Positions 46,701 through 54,915 of a stretch of 64,000 nucleotides of DNA are shown here, piece by piece. A model generated the notes under the pieces. That model worked only from the letters and a program-made list of their open reading frames with translations. It ran no database searches and was not told where the DNA came from. The first letter of the stretch is position 1; every line of letters starts with the position of its first letter. The position numbers and the translations under genes were made by a program. The stretch is from Guyparkeria hydrothermalis (GTDB taxonomy: Bacteria; Pseudomonadota; Gammaproteobacteria; Halothiobacillales; Halothiobacillaceae): assembly GCF_023555375.1 (NCBI RefSeq), contig NZ_JAJSEE010000002.1, forward strand, positions 124,001-188,000. The letters run 5' to 3'.

Positions 46701-48064
46701 ATGCCGTGGACAGAATCCTGGGTCGTGAGCTGACCAGTGAGCTTGAAGAACCAGCATCCCCAGCTTTTCCCACAATGTTGCTTCAGGATTTGAATAGTGC
46801 CTCTGAGAAAGTCGTCAGCCTGTTTCTGCCACGGTTAGCTCGTTGGTTGGGTGGCTTCTCCGGTCAAGTACAGGACGATGACCAAACGCTGTTTGCGGCA
46901 GAGCGTCTCGGACGAGTGCTCAACCTACTGTATGAGCATGGCGATGGCGATCAGCTAGGGCGGATGTATGAAGCGGCCCAACTGCATTTGGGACAGGCTT
47001 CGGCCGCCCCGTTTGTACCTCTCTGGGTCGGAGTGCTTCTGAAGCTTAACCCGGCTAAGGGAGTTGAGGTGGTGGAGGGGTTGCTGAAAGGGGTCGAGCC
47101 GTCAGCTGAGGGGTTTGCTGTCAACCTTATCGGTAGTCTTTTTGGCGATCGGCACGGCGGGGCGCGTGTCGATTTAAAGCGTTCTGAGTTTGAGCCGGGG
47201 TTGCTACTCCGGTTGGTGCAACTAGCCTACAAACATGTTCGGCGCGGTGATGATGTAGAGCACGAAGGCGCATTTACGCCTGGGCCTCGAGACGCGGCTG
47301 AAAGTGCTCGGGGCGCGTTACTAGACGCGGTCATTAAGTCATCGGGACCGAGAGCTTGGGCAGTCAAGTCCCAGTTGCTTCAGGATCCCTTGGTGGATGA
47401 CTTTCGGGATTGGTTGAAGATCCAGATTCGTGAAAGGGCCGCAGCAGAAGCTGATGCTCTTGTGCGGACTGAGAGCGCTTTCACTCTGCTAGAGCAGCAT
47501 GGCGAAGTGCCACCCGAAAATCGGAGTGAGATGTTCGATGTTCTTGTCGGCCGATTAGAAGATTTGGAAGAGATGCTCCTTGAGGATGACTCGCCGAGAG
47601 CTGGGTGGGCCCAAGTGGGGGAAGAACGAATCATGAGGCAGTTCATCGCGCATGAGTTGAAACGAACGCGCCGAAGCGCCTATGTCCTCGATCAAGAATC
47701 AGTTACGGCCGATGAAAAGGAGACGGATATTCGCTTGCGGGCCCAGTCGGGGCAGCAAGCTGTTATCGAACTTAAGATTGGTGAACGATGGTCTGGTCGT
47801 GTTCTTCGTGACACGATCCGTAAGCAGTTGGTAGATAAATACATGGCCGACGAGACTTGTGGCTCAGGGTGTCTTCTCGTAACCGTGTCCACCTATAAAG
47901 GGTGGGAGCATCCTGAGACTGGCGAACGGATTGATGCTGACGGGCTTCAAGAGATGTTAGATCGTGAGGCCGAAAACGTTGTTGATGAGAGGGGCGGAGA
48001 GGTGAAGCTTTTGGCGAAGGTGCTGAACCTTCAGCCGCGCCTTACTAAGGAAGGCATGAAGTAG
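43727..48064 (+). CDS. NACHT/STAND-type NTPase with C-terminal PD-(D/E)XK nuclease motif; candidate anti-phage effector
   Basis: 1445 residues. Walker A is SEAGAGKT (56-63), Walker B FFLDSIDE (118-125, the NACHT-like D-x-x-DE form), and a sensor-like ITTRP ends near 159. VRFHHRSITEFLAAKWL (about 366-382) matches the helix motif that closes the NACHT module in many STAND proteins. Residues of roughly 390-1290 are helical, repeat-like and without a recognised domain, with a charged coiled coil around 827-858 (IEEQRKSQEEKEKKRRADW). Near the C-terminus Asp1334, Glu1348 and Lys1350 (ETDIRL then AVIELKI) form a D-x13-ExK restriction-nuclease signature. Known antiviral STAND proteins usually carry the effector at the N-terminus and the sensor at the C-terminus; here the nuclease is last. 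Anti-invader function is inferred, not shown. Confidence 0.8.
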   Translation: MKPSNELTSRIERTFRDLSQREMADVERATTLARMGWLDSFGWQELLKSRRVLIISEAGAGKTFECQRQAEMLWNQGEAAFYLELSALANERLEELLCPEYEERLEAWRSAQSEVATFFLDSIDELNLTLSTFEMALRRLRRAVVGRLGRVRVIITTRPIEIDQALIEQYLPIPPQEELVMTGGDAFADVVMGRKRQKKKSDEEVVLEWRHVTLMPLSDAQIEQMAVSEGVEHPKALLDHIHATNAEEFARRPQDLVELCATWRADRSIPTHREQVLQNIQSKLRVRSGRREPAELSPEKALAGACRLAFATLLSRKLTIRFSVEADRGGEPGTALDPELILSDWTRVERQALLERPLFGFASYGRVRFHHRSITEFLAAKWLASRLTQGMPIRSVKRLLFADTSDGFQVVRPTMRPVAAWLAREQQNIFSELCQREPEVLLDFADPESLSLSQRAEALRSYVHRYRDGSWWGIHTPRVQVERFASPELAGDVMDLWFEDVESFEVREFLLELIGAGPMPEGADLVYETARNQLAQNVERVAAIDALIRLGDPRVSLVVQSMLDSKSRWNSALVRAAVARLFPQHIDAEQMCDLLEVVESSDGVLDEFEWHIPRLVAQADFRPGYLEILRERLATKVISELGWEQRQVQISKNHGHLVSIIASVCLRLIREGGFEDTALLHSSVVALRLRLDSRMERDVVADLRREIEALSPPLREEVFWIEERLMRDLCPEMKPRDRFFEVAFDGALNLTEKLDDEWMRRGLATPDMLLQDREILLRGLMLLRSREPDSSRAKIESLRVFVTDEPPLSDLIDDFLNPPEPDPRSVKLQAQIEEQRKSQEEKEKKRRADWIAFWEWVAEHPETAFSPSHEGATAWNLWAAMEKDGDGLTSGWSRQFIESHFGREVADRLRETLHSIWRNEIPTLPSERPEKERNKIFVRWRLGLAAISAEAEDRDWAAKLSDDEAELAARYAPVQINGLPPWLDALVETHPDAVDRILGRELTSELEEPASPAFPTMLLQDLNSASEKVVSLFLPRLARWLGGFSGQVQDDDQTLFAAERLGRVLNLLYEHGDGDQLGRMYEAAQLHLGQASAAPFVPLWVGVLLKLNPAKGVEVVEGLLKGVEPSAEGFAVNLIGSLFGDRHGGARVDLKRSEFEPGLLLRLVQLAYKHVRRGDDVEHEGAFTPGPRDAAESARGALLDAVIKSSGPRAWAVKSQLLQDPLVDDFRDWLKIQIRERAAAEADALVRTESAFTLLEQHGEVPPENRSEMFDVLVGRLEDLEEMLLEDDSPRAGWAQVGEERIMRQFIAHELKRTRRSAYVLDQESVTADEKETDIRLRAQSGQQAVIELKIGERWSGRVLRDTIRKQLVDKYMADETCGSGCLLVTVSTYKGWEHPETGERIDADGLQEMLDREAENVVDERGGEVKLLAKVLNLQPRLTKEGMK

Positions 48065-48423
48065 AGCCGCTAGGATGTGTCCCGTTGGTTTGCGGAAGTT
48101 TCGGTCCCAACTTGAACTCTAACTAAGACAGGACGTACTCTATCTTTGATCCGCCCCCTGGTTTTCGTCCAGCCCTTGTTGATTTCGGCTGGGCCGCCCC
48201 CTGGGGGCTTTGTTTTGTGAGGCGCTTGCCTGTTGCGGCGCTCGCATGCCGCCCTTACCGTCTCTTCCTCCCCCGCTGCTCTCGGTCGAGTTTGGGGCTG
48301 TTTATGGATGGATCATCTCGCCGAAGCTCCGGGTCACTGTTGTTAGCCGAGGGCAAGAGATGGACTATTCTGCCGCAACGGCTGATATTTAAACGGCATG
48401 TCTGAATTTGACCTTCGTGGGCG
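48065..48423. other. 359-base right end of the islet
   Basis: It holds a terminator (48196-48216) and otherwise moderate-G+C sequence with no supported gene. Two short frames around 48210-48405 lack ribosome sites and conserved content. Near the boundary, TTGTCC (48424) with AATAGA 17 bases on could act as a promoter for the interrupted methyltransferase. Confidence 0.6.
48196..48216 (+). terminator. Terminator after the STAND-nuclease gene
   Basis: GCCCCC-T-GGGGGC (48196-48208), workable with a 3-5 base loop, followed by TTTGTTTT. It lies 130 bases past the stop codon, inside the islet. Confidence 0.65.
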
Positions 48424-49077
48424 TTGTCCCTGCGTAACGTGCTGAAAATAGAGAAAACTCTGGTGGTGGGCAAATTGGTGGATTGGAACGAAAAGTACGG
48501 TCAGGTCGATTTCCTCTACGGGACCCACCCCAACGAATTCCTGTTGAGCCAGGCCTGGCGCCTGCCGACCGGGGGGCGCGTGCTGGTGCTGGGCGACGGC
48601 GAGGGGCGCAACGGCGTCTGGCTGGCCGAGCAGGGCTTCGATGTCACCAGCGTCGACTACTCCGCGGTGGGCTGCGAGAAGGCCCGTCAGCTCGCCGACG
48701 AGCGCGATGTCAGTCTCGCCGTGCATTGCGCGGACCTGACCGAGTGGGACTGGGAGGAGGACGGTTTCGATGCGGTCGTGCTGATCTACCTGCACTTCGA
48801 GCCGCCGGCACGCCGCGAGGTCTACCGCCGCGCCGCGGCCGCCCTGCGGCCCGGCGGGCTCCTGATCGTCGAGCTGTTCCATCCGCGCCAGCTCGCCTAC
48901 CAGAGTGGCGGGCCGAAGCGGGCCGACATGCTGGTGCGCGCCAGCGACCTGTCGCAGGACCTCCCCGGACTCGAGTGGCTCATCCTCGCCGAGGGCAAGG
49001 CGCTGCTCGACGAGGGGCCGGGTCACCAGGGGCCTGGGTTCGTCACCCACGGCGTGGGCCGCCGCGCCGGCTCCTGA
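48424..49077 (+). CDS. Class I SAM-dependent methyltransferase with replaced N-terminus
   Basis: 217 residues if read from TTG 48424. Motif I is VLVLGDGEGRNGVWLAEQGFDVTSVDYS, and the fold continues through DAVVLIYLHFEP and LRPGGLLIVELFHP, a TehB-like small-molecule methyltransferase. The normal start (MSEFWN) lies 5 kb upstream at 43394. The first 20 codons here (MSLRNVLKIEKTLVVGKLVD) come from the inserted islet. In-frame GTG at 48463, 48466 or 48478 behind a GGTGG stretch are alternative starts that would restore nearly native length. The core is intact, so the enzyme may still be made. Confidence 0.8.
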   Translation: MSLRNVLKIEKTLVVGKLVDWNEKYGQVDFLYGTHPNEFLLSQAWRLPTGGRVLVLGDGEGRNGVWLAEQGFDVTSVDYSAVGCEKARQLADERDVSLAVHCADLTEWDWEEDGFDAVVLIYLHFEPPARREVYRRAAAALRPGGLLIVELFHPRQLAYQSGGPKRADMLVRASDLSQDLPGLEWLILAEGKALLDEGPGHQGPGFVTHGVGRRAGS

Positions 49078-49181
49078 CCACGACGGCGCTCCCCTCCCTC
49101 TCGCGCCGCCTTTCCGAATGTCGCCACTTGGTCGGCCCTGCCTGCCATCCCCTTCGTCGTGCTCGCCCGTGAGCCGGCCGC

Positions 49182-51398
49182 TCAGTCCGATGGCAAACCC
49201 GCCAGGTAGTCGTCCAGCGGCATGGGCTCGGCCACGCCGTATCCCTGGTGGAAGTGCACCCCCAGCTCCTCGAGCAATTCGACCTGCTGCGGGGTTTCGA
49301 CGAATTCGGCCACCACCCGGCAGCCCAGGTGGTCCGCGAGCAGGCGGGTGGTCTTGACCACCTCGCGGTCGAAGCTCGACTCGGCCAGTCGGCGAACGAA
49401 GCTGCCGTCGATCTTGAGCTCGTCGACCGGGTAGTGCTGCAGGTAGGAAAAGGTCGCCCGCCCGGTGCCGAAGTCGTCGATCCCGATGGCCACGCCCAGC
49501 TCGTGCAGGGCGGCGAGGTTGCGCTGGGCCCGTGCCGTGTCGCGGATCAGCATGGTCTCGGTGATTTCCAGGCAGAGGCGCTCGGCCGGCCAGTGATGGT
49601 CCTCGAGCAGCGTCTCGATCCGTGACGGCAGCCAGCCGCCGGCCAGCGAGTCGCCCGAGAGGTTGATCGCGATCTCGGTGAGATGGATGCCGGCGGTCTG
49701 GCTGTCGACGGCGGCGAGCGCGTGGTCGAGCACCCAGCGGTCGATCTTCGGCATCAGGCCGAAGTGTTCGGCGATCTCGAGGAACGTGCCGGGCGGTTCG
49801 ATGCGCCCGTCCGGCGTGCGCCAGCGCAGCAATACCTCGATGCGGTGGGCGCCGGGGTCGTGCCGGTCGACGATCGGCTGGGCGAAGAGCGCGAAGCCGC
49901 CCGCCGCGGTCTCGCCGGCCAGGGCCTCGCGCAGGTTCCGGGCCCATTCCAGGGTGCGACGGTGATCCTCGATCAGGTGAATCGCCGGCTCGCGATGGTG
50001 GTGGAACGGGCGGTCGTCGCGCTCGGCGTCCTTCTGGCAGGCCATCAGCAGCACCGTGGTCAGGTGCTGGTGATCGCCGGCGGTGACGGTATCCAGCACG
50101 GCCAGTCGCACGCCCTGCCGGGCCGTCGGTAGTTGTCCCTCGCGCTCGGCGCGGTCGATCGCGGCGCGCAGGTGGGTCGCGATCATGGTTGCCCGGTCGG
50201 CCTCGCCGCGCTCGGGGACCAGCATCGCGAACAGTCCCGGTTGCAGGTGGCCGGCCGCGATCTCCGGACTGGGGCGGACCTCGCGCAGGGTCTCGCCGAT
50301 CAGCCGTTCCACCCGGTGGACCTCGTCGAGCCCGATCAGCGCGGAGAGGTCGTCGACGTCGGGGATCTGCACGCCGATCAGGGCCAGCCGGCGATGCGGC
50401 TGGCCGGGCGCGGCCAGCTCGCGCAGTCGCCGGGTCAGGCCGAGGTCGTTGTAGAGGTCGGTCACGCCGTCGCGCAGGCGGGCGGCCTTGAGGCGATGGT
50501 TGGCCAGCTCGAAGGACAGCACCGACTCGATGGCGAGAAACGCGATCAGGGTGGCGGTGAAGATGATCATCTGGCCGTTCAGGAGCGCGTTGACCTCGAC
50601 CATCCCGTCCGGTCGCGTGAAGACCACGTAGTGCACCCCCACCCAGACGAGCACGAAGCCGGCGACCGCGAAGCGGGTCACCGAGGTGGGCAGCAGGTAG
50701 ACGGCCAACATGGGCACCGTCAGCGCGAGATAGGGCAGCCACTCCCGGCCCGTCCCGTCCTGCCGGCCCACCAGCAGCAGGGCGGCTAGCACCAGGAACG
50801 CGGTCAGGGTCCAGGCGGCGATCACGCCCGTGATCGGCCGGAACCGCGGCGGCCCGTGATGCCGCGTACTGGCCGTGACGACTTGCTGCACCAGCGGCGT
50901 GAACAGGAGCACCGAGGTGGCCTCGGACAGCCACAGGGCTATCACCAGCTCGGTCGCCGGCAGGCCGCCGCCGGCGAACTGCCACACCCCGAGCAGCGTG
51001 AACACGCTCGCGCTGGTGATCGCGATGATCGGCACGCGCAGCAGGCGCCGGGCCTGGTCCTGGTCGACCCGATTTTCGAGCAGGCGCGAGAAGCCGATCA
51101 CGAACAGCATCACCACCAGGAATGCCCCGGTGCCGATGACGATCTCGGGCAGGGCATCACCGCGGGCGATGTTCCAGGTCAGCGCGGCCAGGGTGAAGGC
51201 CGGGATCAGGCGCGGCCCGAGGCTGAGCACCGCCCCGTAGGCCAGGGCGTTGGCCACCCAGATGAGCGAGATCGGCAGATAGTCGGCCACGGCCGGGTAG
51301 GCCAGGCTGACCAGCCAGGCGGCCAGCCACCAGCCGACGAAGGCGAGCAGGGATTCACCCACCCGCCTTGTGATCGTCGTCGCCGTTCCTGCCGCCAT
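49182..51398 (-). CDS. MASE1-GGDEF-EAL c-di-GMP phosphodiesterase
   Basis: 738 residues. The N-terminal MASE1 sensor has about eight helices (VGWWLAAWLVSLAYPAVADYLPISLIWVANALAYG). The GGDEF-like domain (RDGVTDLYNDLGLTRRLREL) lacks the GGDEF signature: the matching place reads LQPGLFAMLVP. The EAL domain keeps its metal and catalytic residues in EVLLRW, NLSGDSL, EITETML, IDDFGTG, LKIDGSFV, AEFVET and QGYGVAEP. It is therefore probably a phosphodiesterase, not a cyclase. It is convergent with the methyltransferase; dapD lies upstream on the same strand behind a terminator. Confidence 0.88.
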   Translation of the reverse strand: MAAGTATTITRRVGESLLAFVGWWLAAWLVSLAYPAVADYLPISLIWVANALAYGAVLSLGPRLIPAFTLAALTWNIARGDALPEIVIGTGAFLVVMLFVIGFSRLLENRVDQDQARRLLRVPIIAITSASVFTLLGVWQFAGGGLPATELVIALWLSEATSVLLFTPLVQQVVTASTRHHGPPRFRPITGVIAAWTLTAFLVLAALLLVGRQDGTGREWLPYLALTVPMLAVYLLPTSVTRFAVAGFVLVWVGVHYVVFTRPDGMVEVNALLNGQMIIFTATLIAFLAIESVLSFELANHRLKAARLRDGVTDLYNDLGLTRRLRELAAPGQPHRRLALIGVQIPDVDDLSALIGLDEVHRVERLIGETLREVRPSPEIAAGHLQPGLFAMLVPERGEADRATMIATHLRAAIDRAEREGQLPTARQGVRLAVLDTVTAGDHQHLTTVLLMACQKDAERDDRPFHHHREPAIHLIEDHRRTLEWARNLREALAGETAAGGFALFAQPIVDRHDPGAHRIEVLLRWRTPDGRIEPPGTFLEIAEHFGLMPKIDRWVLDHALAAVDSQTAGIHLTEIAINLSGDSLAGGWLPSRIETLLEDHHWPAERLCLEITETMLIRDTARAQRNLAALHELGVAIGIDDFGTGRATFSYLQHYPVDELKIDGSFVRRLAESSFDREVVKTTRLLADHLGCRVVAEFVETPQQVELLEELGVHFHQGYGVAEPMPLDDYLAGLPSD

Positions 51399-51419
51399 CC
51401 GCCCACTCCCTGTGCACGT

Positions 51420-51462
51420 AAAAAGGCCCGCCTGTCGACTGATGCTAGTCGAAAGGCGGGCC
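51420..51462 (-). terminator. Terminator after dapD
   Basis: Two stacked stems: GGCCCGCC (51425-51432) with GGCGGGCC (51455-51462), enclosing TCGACT/AGTCGA. An A-run at 51420-51424 gives a U-tract on the minus-strand transcript of dapD. Confidence 0.85.
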
Positions 51463-51503
51463 CGGTAATAGCGGTGTGGTCGGGCGGGGGGTCCCCGTCC
51501 GGG

Positions 51504-52334
<831 letters not shown>

Positions 52335-53174
52335 CGGATGCTCCTGAAATGATTTGGAAAAACGAGCGGCCGACCTCTGTGGGTCGGCCGGGAAACGGGG
52401 TGATCAACTGCTGGTTATTGTAACAACAGATTGTTGATGGGGTTGATGTCGTGCCGGTGGGATGTCCGTTTTGGGAAGCGGGAGAGGTTTCGCACGCCTG
52501 TCTCGTGGAGCGGCCAAGATCGGCCGCCTTGCCTGGCGTGCGAGCCCCTTTTCTTGCTTGCCCAAGAAAAGGGGCGAAAAGAAGGGCACCCCGGCGTCCT
52601 GGCCCTGCGGGCCTTCGAGCCCGGACGGTGTCCGGACTCGAAGCCTCGCGACCGGCGGCTGCCTTCGGGGCCGGCTCGACGTGACTTCCTGTCACGGCGA
52701 GCTTCGGAGCGACCTCCCTGTCGCTCCGACCCCGAGTCATCCACCGGTCGCGAGGCAGGACGCAAGGGGGCGTCGCCTTGCCATCTGGTGGAGTTGCCTG
52801 AATGCCGAGAGAGCGGCGGAGCTTGGAGGTCGGTTCCCAAGCTGGATCGGAGGGTCGAGCCCCTTGTGCCTTGCCTCGCGAGCGAGGGGTTGCAGGGTCG
52901 GGCTCGCATGGACGCGAGCCCGAGGTTCGCCGCGACAGGATGTCGCGTCGAACCGACCCGTCCGCAATCCCTCGTTCGCGAGGCTGATCGGCTCGGATGC
53001 AATCCGAGTCGATCAGGCCCGAAGGGCCAAGGCATCGGGGTGTCTTCTTTTCGTCGGTTTTCTTGGACAAGCAAGAAAATCGACTCGCACGCCGAGCACG
53101 GCAGTGCTCAGTGCCACGTCGGCAGACCGGCGTGCGAAACCCTGACGAGGGTTGGTCAGGTCCGCCAAGACGAA
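52335..53174. other. 840-base non-coding gap between dapC and dapD
   Basis: 52335-52486 is the dapD upstream region with an AT-rich patch (GTTATTGTAACAACAGATTG) likely holding its promoter. 52487-53140 is the nested inverted-repeat island described separately. Open frames across the island in several registers reflect palindromes and base composition and are not supported as genes. Confidence 0.85.
52487..53140. repeat. 654-base nested palindrome island
   Basis: The outer ends GTTTCGCACGCC (52487-52498) and GGCGTGCGAAAC (53129-53140) are perfect complements. GGCGTGCGAG (52535) pairs with CTCGCACGCC (53084). A longer arm at 52549-52613 pairs imperfectly with 53016-53079 (shared TTTTCTTGCTTG, CCAAGAAAA, CGAAAAGAAG). 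Within lie stems 52644-52655/52744-52755 (12 bp perfect), 52706-52713/52720-52727, GTGAC-GTCAC at 52681, a long stem 52874-52902 with 52954-52983, and hairpins at 52900-52921, 52931-52947 and 52992-53008. Several loops contain TCC(C/A/T)TG-like strings. No transposase is present. Confidence 0.85.
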
Positions 53175-54383
53175 TCAGTAAAGCATCGCCCGAATCCGCT
53201 CCGCCGCCTCGACGCAGTCGTCCAGCTCGGCGACCAACGCCATCCGCACGAAGCCCGCCCCGGGATTCACCCCGTCCGTCTCGCGCGAGAGAAACCGCCC
53301 GGGCAGCACGGTGACGTTCTGCTCCGCGAACAGGCGACGGGCGAAGTCGCGTTCGTCGCCGTTCACTCCGGCCCAGAGGTAGAACCCGGCATCCGGGCGG
53401 CGCACGTCGATGCCGGCGACCGGCTCGAGGATGTCGAGCACCGCGTCGAATTTCTCGCGGTAGAAGCCGCGGTTGGCGCGTACGTGGTCCTCGTCGTTCC
53501 AGGCGGTGATCGAGGCCAGTTGCGTCGGCAGGGGCAGGGCACAGCCCTGGTAGGTGCGGTAGCGCAGGAACCGCTTGAGGAGTGCCGCGTCGCCGGCGAC
53601 CAGGCCCGAGCGCAGGCCCGGCAGATTGGAACGCTTGGAGAGGCTGTGGAAGACGATCACGTTCTCGAACGGCGTTTCGCCGCCGCGTTCACCGGCGACC
53701 TCGAGCAGGCCGGTGGGTGGCTCGTGCTCGCCGAAGTAGATCTCGGAGTAGCATTCGTCGGCTGCGACCACCACGTCGTGGCGCCGGGCGCGGGCCAGCA
53801 GGTCGCGATAACGCGGGGCATCGATCACCGCGCCGCTGGGGTTTCCCGGCGAGCAGACGTAGAGCAGCTGGGCGCGTTGCCAGATGGTCTCGGGGATCGC
53901 ATCGAAGTCCGGCAGGAAGCCGTTTTCCGGCAGGGTCGGGTAGTAGTAGGGCTCGGCGCCGGCCAGCAGGGCGGCGCCCTCGTAGATCTGGTAGAAGGGG
54001 TTCGGCATGAGCACCACCGGCGGCTGGTCGCCGGTGTCCCGGTCGACCACCGCCTGGGCGATGGCGAACAGCGCCTCGCGGGTGCCGGCGACCGGCAGCA
54101 CGTTGGTCTCGGGGTCGAGCAGCCCGTCGCCCAGTCGGAAGCGTCGTGTCAGCCAGCCGGCCATCGCCTCGCGCAGCGCGGGTTCGCCCTTGGTCGCCGG
54201 GTAGCGGGCGATTTGCGGCAGGGCCTCGCGCAGGGTGTCGAGCACGATCGCCGGTGGGGCGTGGCGCGGCTCGCCGATCGAGAGCGGGATGTGCTTGCGA
54301 TCGACCGGCGGCTCGGCGCCGGCCTTGAGCTCGGCGAGTTTCTCGAAGGGGTAGGGGTGGAGTCGGTCGAGATCGGGGTTCAT
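53175..54383 (-). CDS. dapC: Succinyldiaminopimelate transaminase DapC
   Basis: 402-residue class-I/II PLP aminotransferase, DapC type: MNPDLDRLHPYPFEKLAELK at the start, IPLSIGEPRHAPP, LMPNPFYQIYEGAALLAGAEP and CSPGNPSGAV. PLP-binding Lys250 is in FHSLSKRSNLPGLRSG, and the tail has FVRMALVA. It acts between DapD and DapE. ATG 54383 is fixed by the conserved start. It is divergent from the VOC gene. Confidence 0.95.
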   Translation of the reverse strand: MNPDLDRLHPYPFEKLAELKAGAEPPVDRKHIPLSIGEPRHAPPAIVLDTLREALPQIARYPATKGEPALREAMAGWLTRRFRLGDGLLDPETNVLPVAGTREALFAIAQAVVDRDTGDQPPVVLMPNPFYQIYEGAALLAGAEPYYYPTLPENGFLPDFDAIPETIWQRAQLLYVCSPGNPSGAVIDAPRYRDLLARARRHDVVVAADECYSEIYFGEHEPPTGLLEVAGERGGETPFENVIVFHSLSKRSNLPGLRSGLVAGDAALLKRFLRYRTYQGCALPLPTQLASITAWNDEDHVRANRGFYREKFDAVLDILEPVAGIDVRRPDAGFYLWAGVNGDERDFARRLFAEQNVTVLPGRFLSRETDGVNPGAGFVRMALVAELDDCVEAAERIRAMLY

Positions 54384-54481
54384 GCCGTAAGCCGTTCGGT
54401 TGGGTGGTGACGGGGCGAGATGCGACCGGGCATTATAGGTGGCCGATCCAATCGCTGCGAGAACCGACCCCGGAGCCTGCC

Positions 54482-54886
54482 ATGACTGATGCCGACAATC
54501 GATCCGACACGCGTCCCGAGGTGCGGGGAGTGGATCACGTGAGCCTCATGGTTCGTGATGCCCGCCAGGCGCGCGACTTCTATACCGAGGTGCTTGGGTT
54601 GGCGGCGTTGCCGCGGCCGGACCTGGGTTTTCCGGGGGCATGGCTGTCACTGGGCGGCGGGCAGGCCCTGCACCTGCTCGAGCTGCCCAATCCCGACCCT
54701 CGCGAGGGGCGCCCGGAACATGGCGGGCGCGACCGGCATGTTGCCCTGCGCGTGGCCGAGACCGCACCGTTCGCCGAGCGACTCGAGGCGCGCGGCATGC
54801 GTTTCACCCGCTCGCGCTCGGGGCGGGATGCCCTGTTCTTCCGCGACCTGGATGGTAACGCCGTCGAATTGGTCGGTACTGGCTGA
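54482..54886 (+). CDS. VOC-family (glyoxalase/bleomycin-resistance fold) protein
   Basis: 134 residues, a single VOC module of two beta-alpha-beta3 repeats. GVDHVSLMVRDARQARDFYTEVLGL carries the first His. RHVALRVAET and LFFRDLDGNAVELVGTG supply the later metal ligands (His, Glu). Such small VOC proteins are metal-dependent lyases, dioxygenases or resistance proteins, and the substrate here is unknown. It sits between the divergent dapC and the convergent rluA-like gene. Confidence 0.8.
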   Translation: MTDADNRSDTRPEVRGVDHVSLMVRDARQARDFYTEVLGLAALPRPDLGFPGAWLSLGGGQALHLLELPNPDPREGRPEHGGRDRHVALRVAETAPFAERLEARGMRFTRSRSGRDALFFRDLDGNAVELVGTG

Positions 54887-54915
54887 TGGCCAGCGGGGTT
54901 GGTCCAGGCGGGGCG

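Larger units (their letters stand above)
43406..48490. mobile_element. Integrase-less ~5.1 kb genomic islet carrying a STAND NTPase-nuclease gene
   Basis: The islet is bounded by direct repeats TGGAACG at 43406-43412 and 48484-48490. The flanking bases reconstruct one continuous methyltransferase N-terminus (MSEFWN + EKYGQVDF) if 5078 bases are removed. Its G+C is visibly lower than that of its neighbours and its codon use is less G/C-ending. It contains one large gene and no recognisable integrase or transposase. No terminal inverted repeats were found when the two ends were compared. Mechanism unknown; site-specific integration, a transposon remnant or recombination between short repeats are all possible. 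Confidence 0.75.

Noticed and set aside
48210-48405. Small frames after the STAND gene as possible toxin/antitoxin or antidote genes
   Set aside because: No Shine-Dalgarno, composition-driven translation and position behind a terminator; nothing supports coding.
43406-48490. Classical insertion sequence with terminal inverted repeats
   Set aside because: The two islet ends were compared in opposite orientation and share no inverted similarity, and no transposase is encoded; the 7-bp repeat alone cannot prove transposition.
52431-54410. Large plus-strand frame across the palindrome island into dapC
   Set aside because: It is antisense to dapC for most of its length and its first part translates palindromes; no ribosome site or homology.
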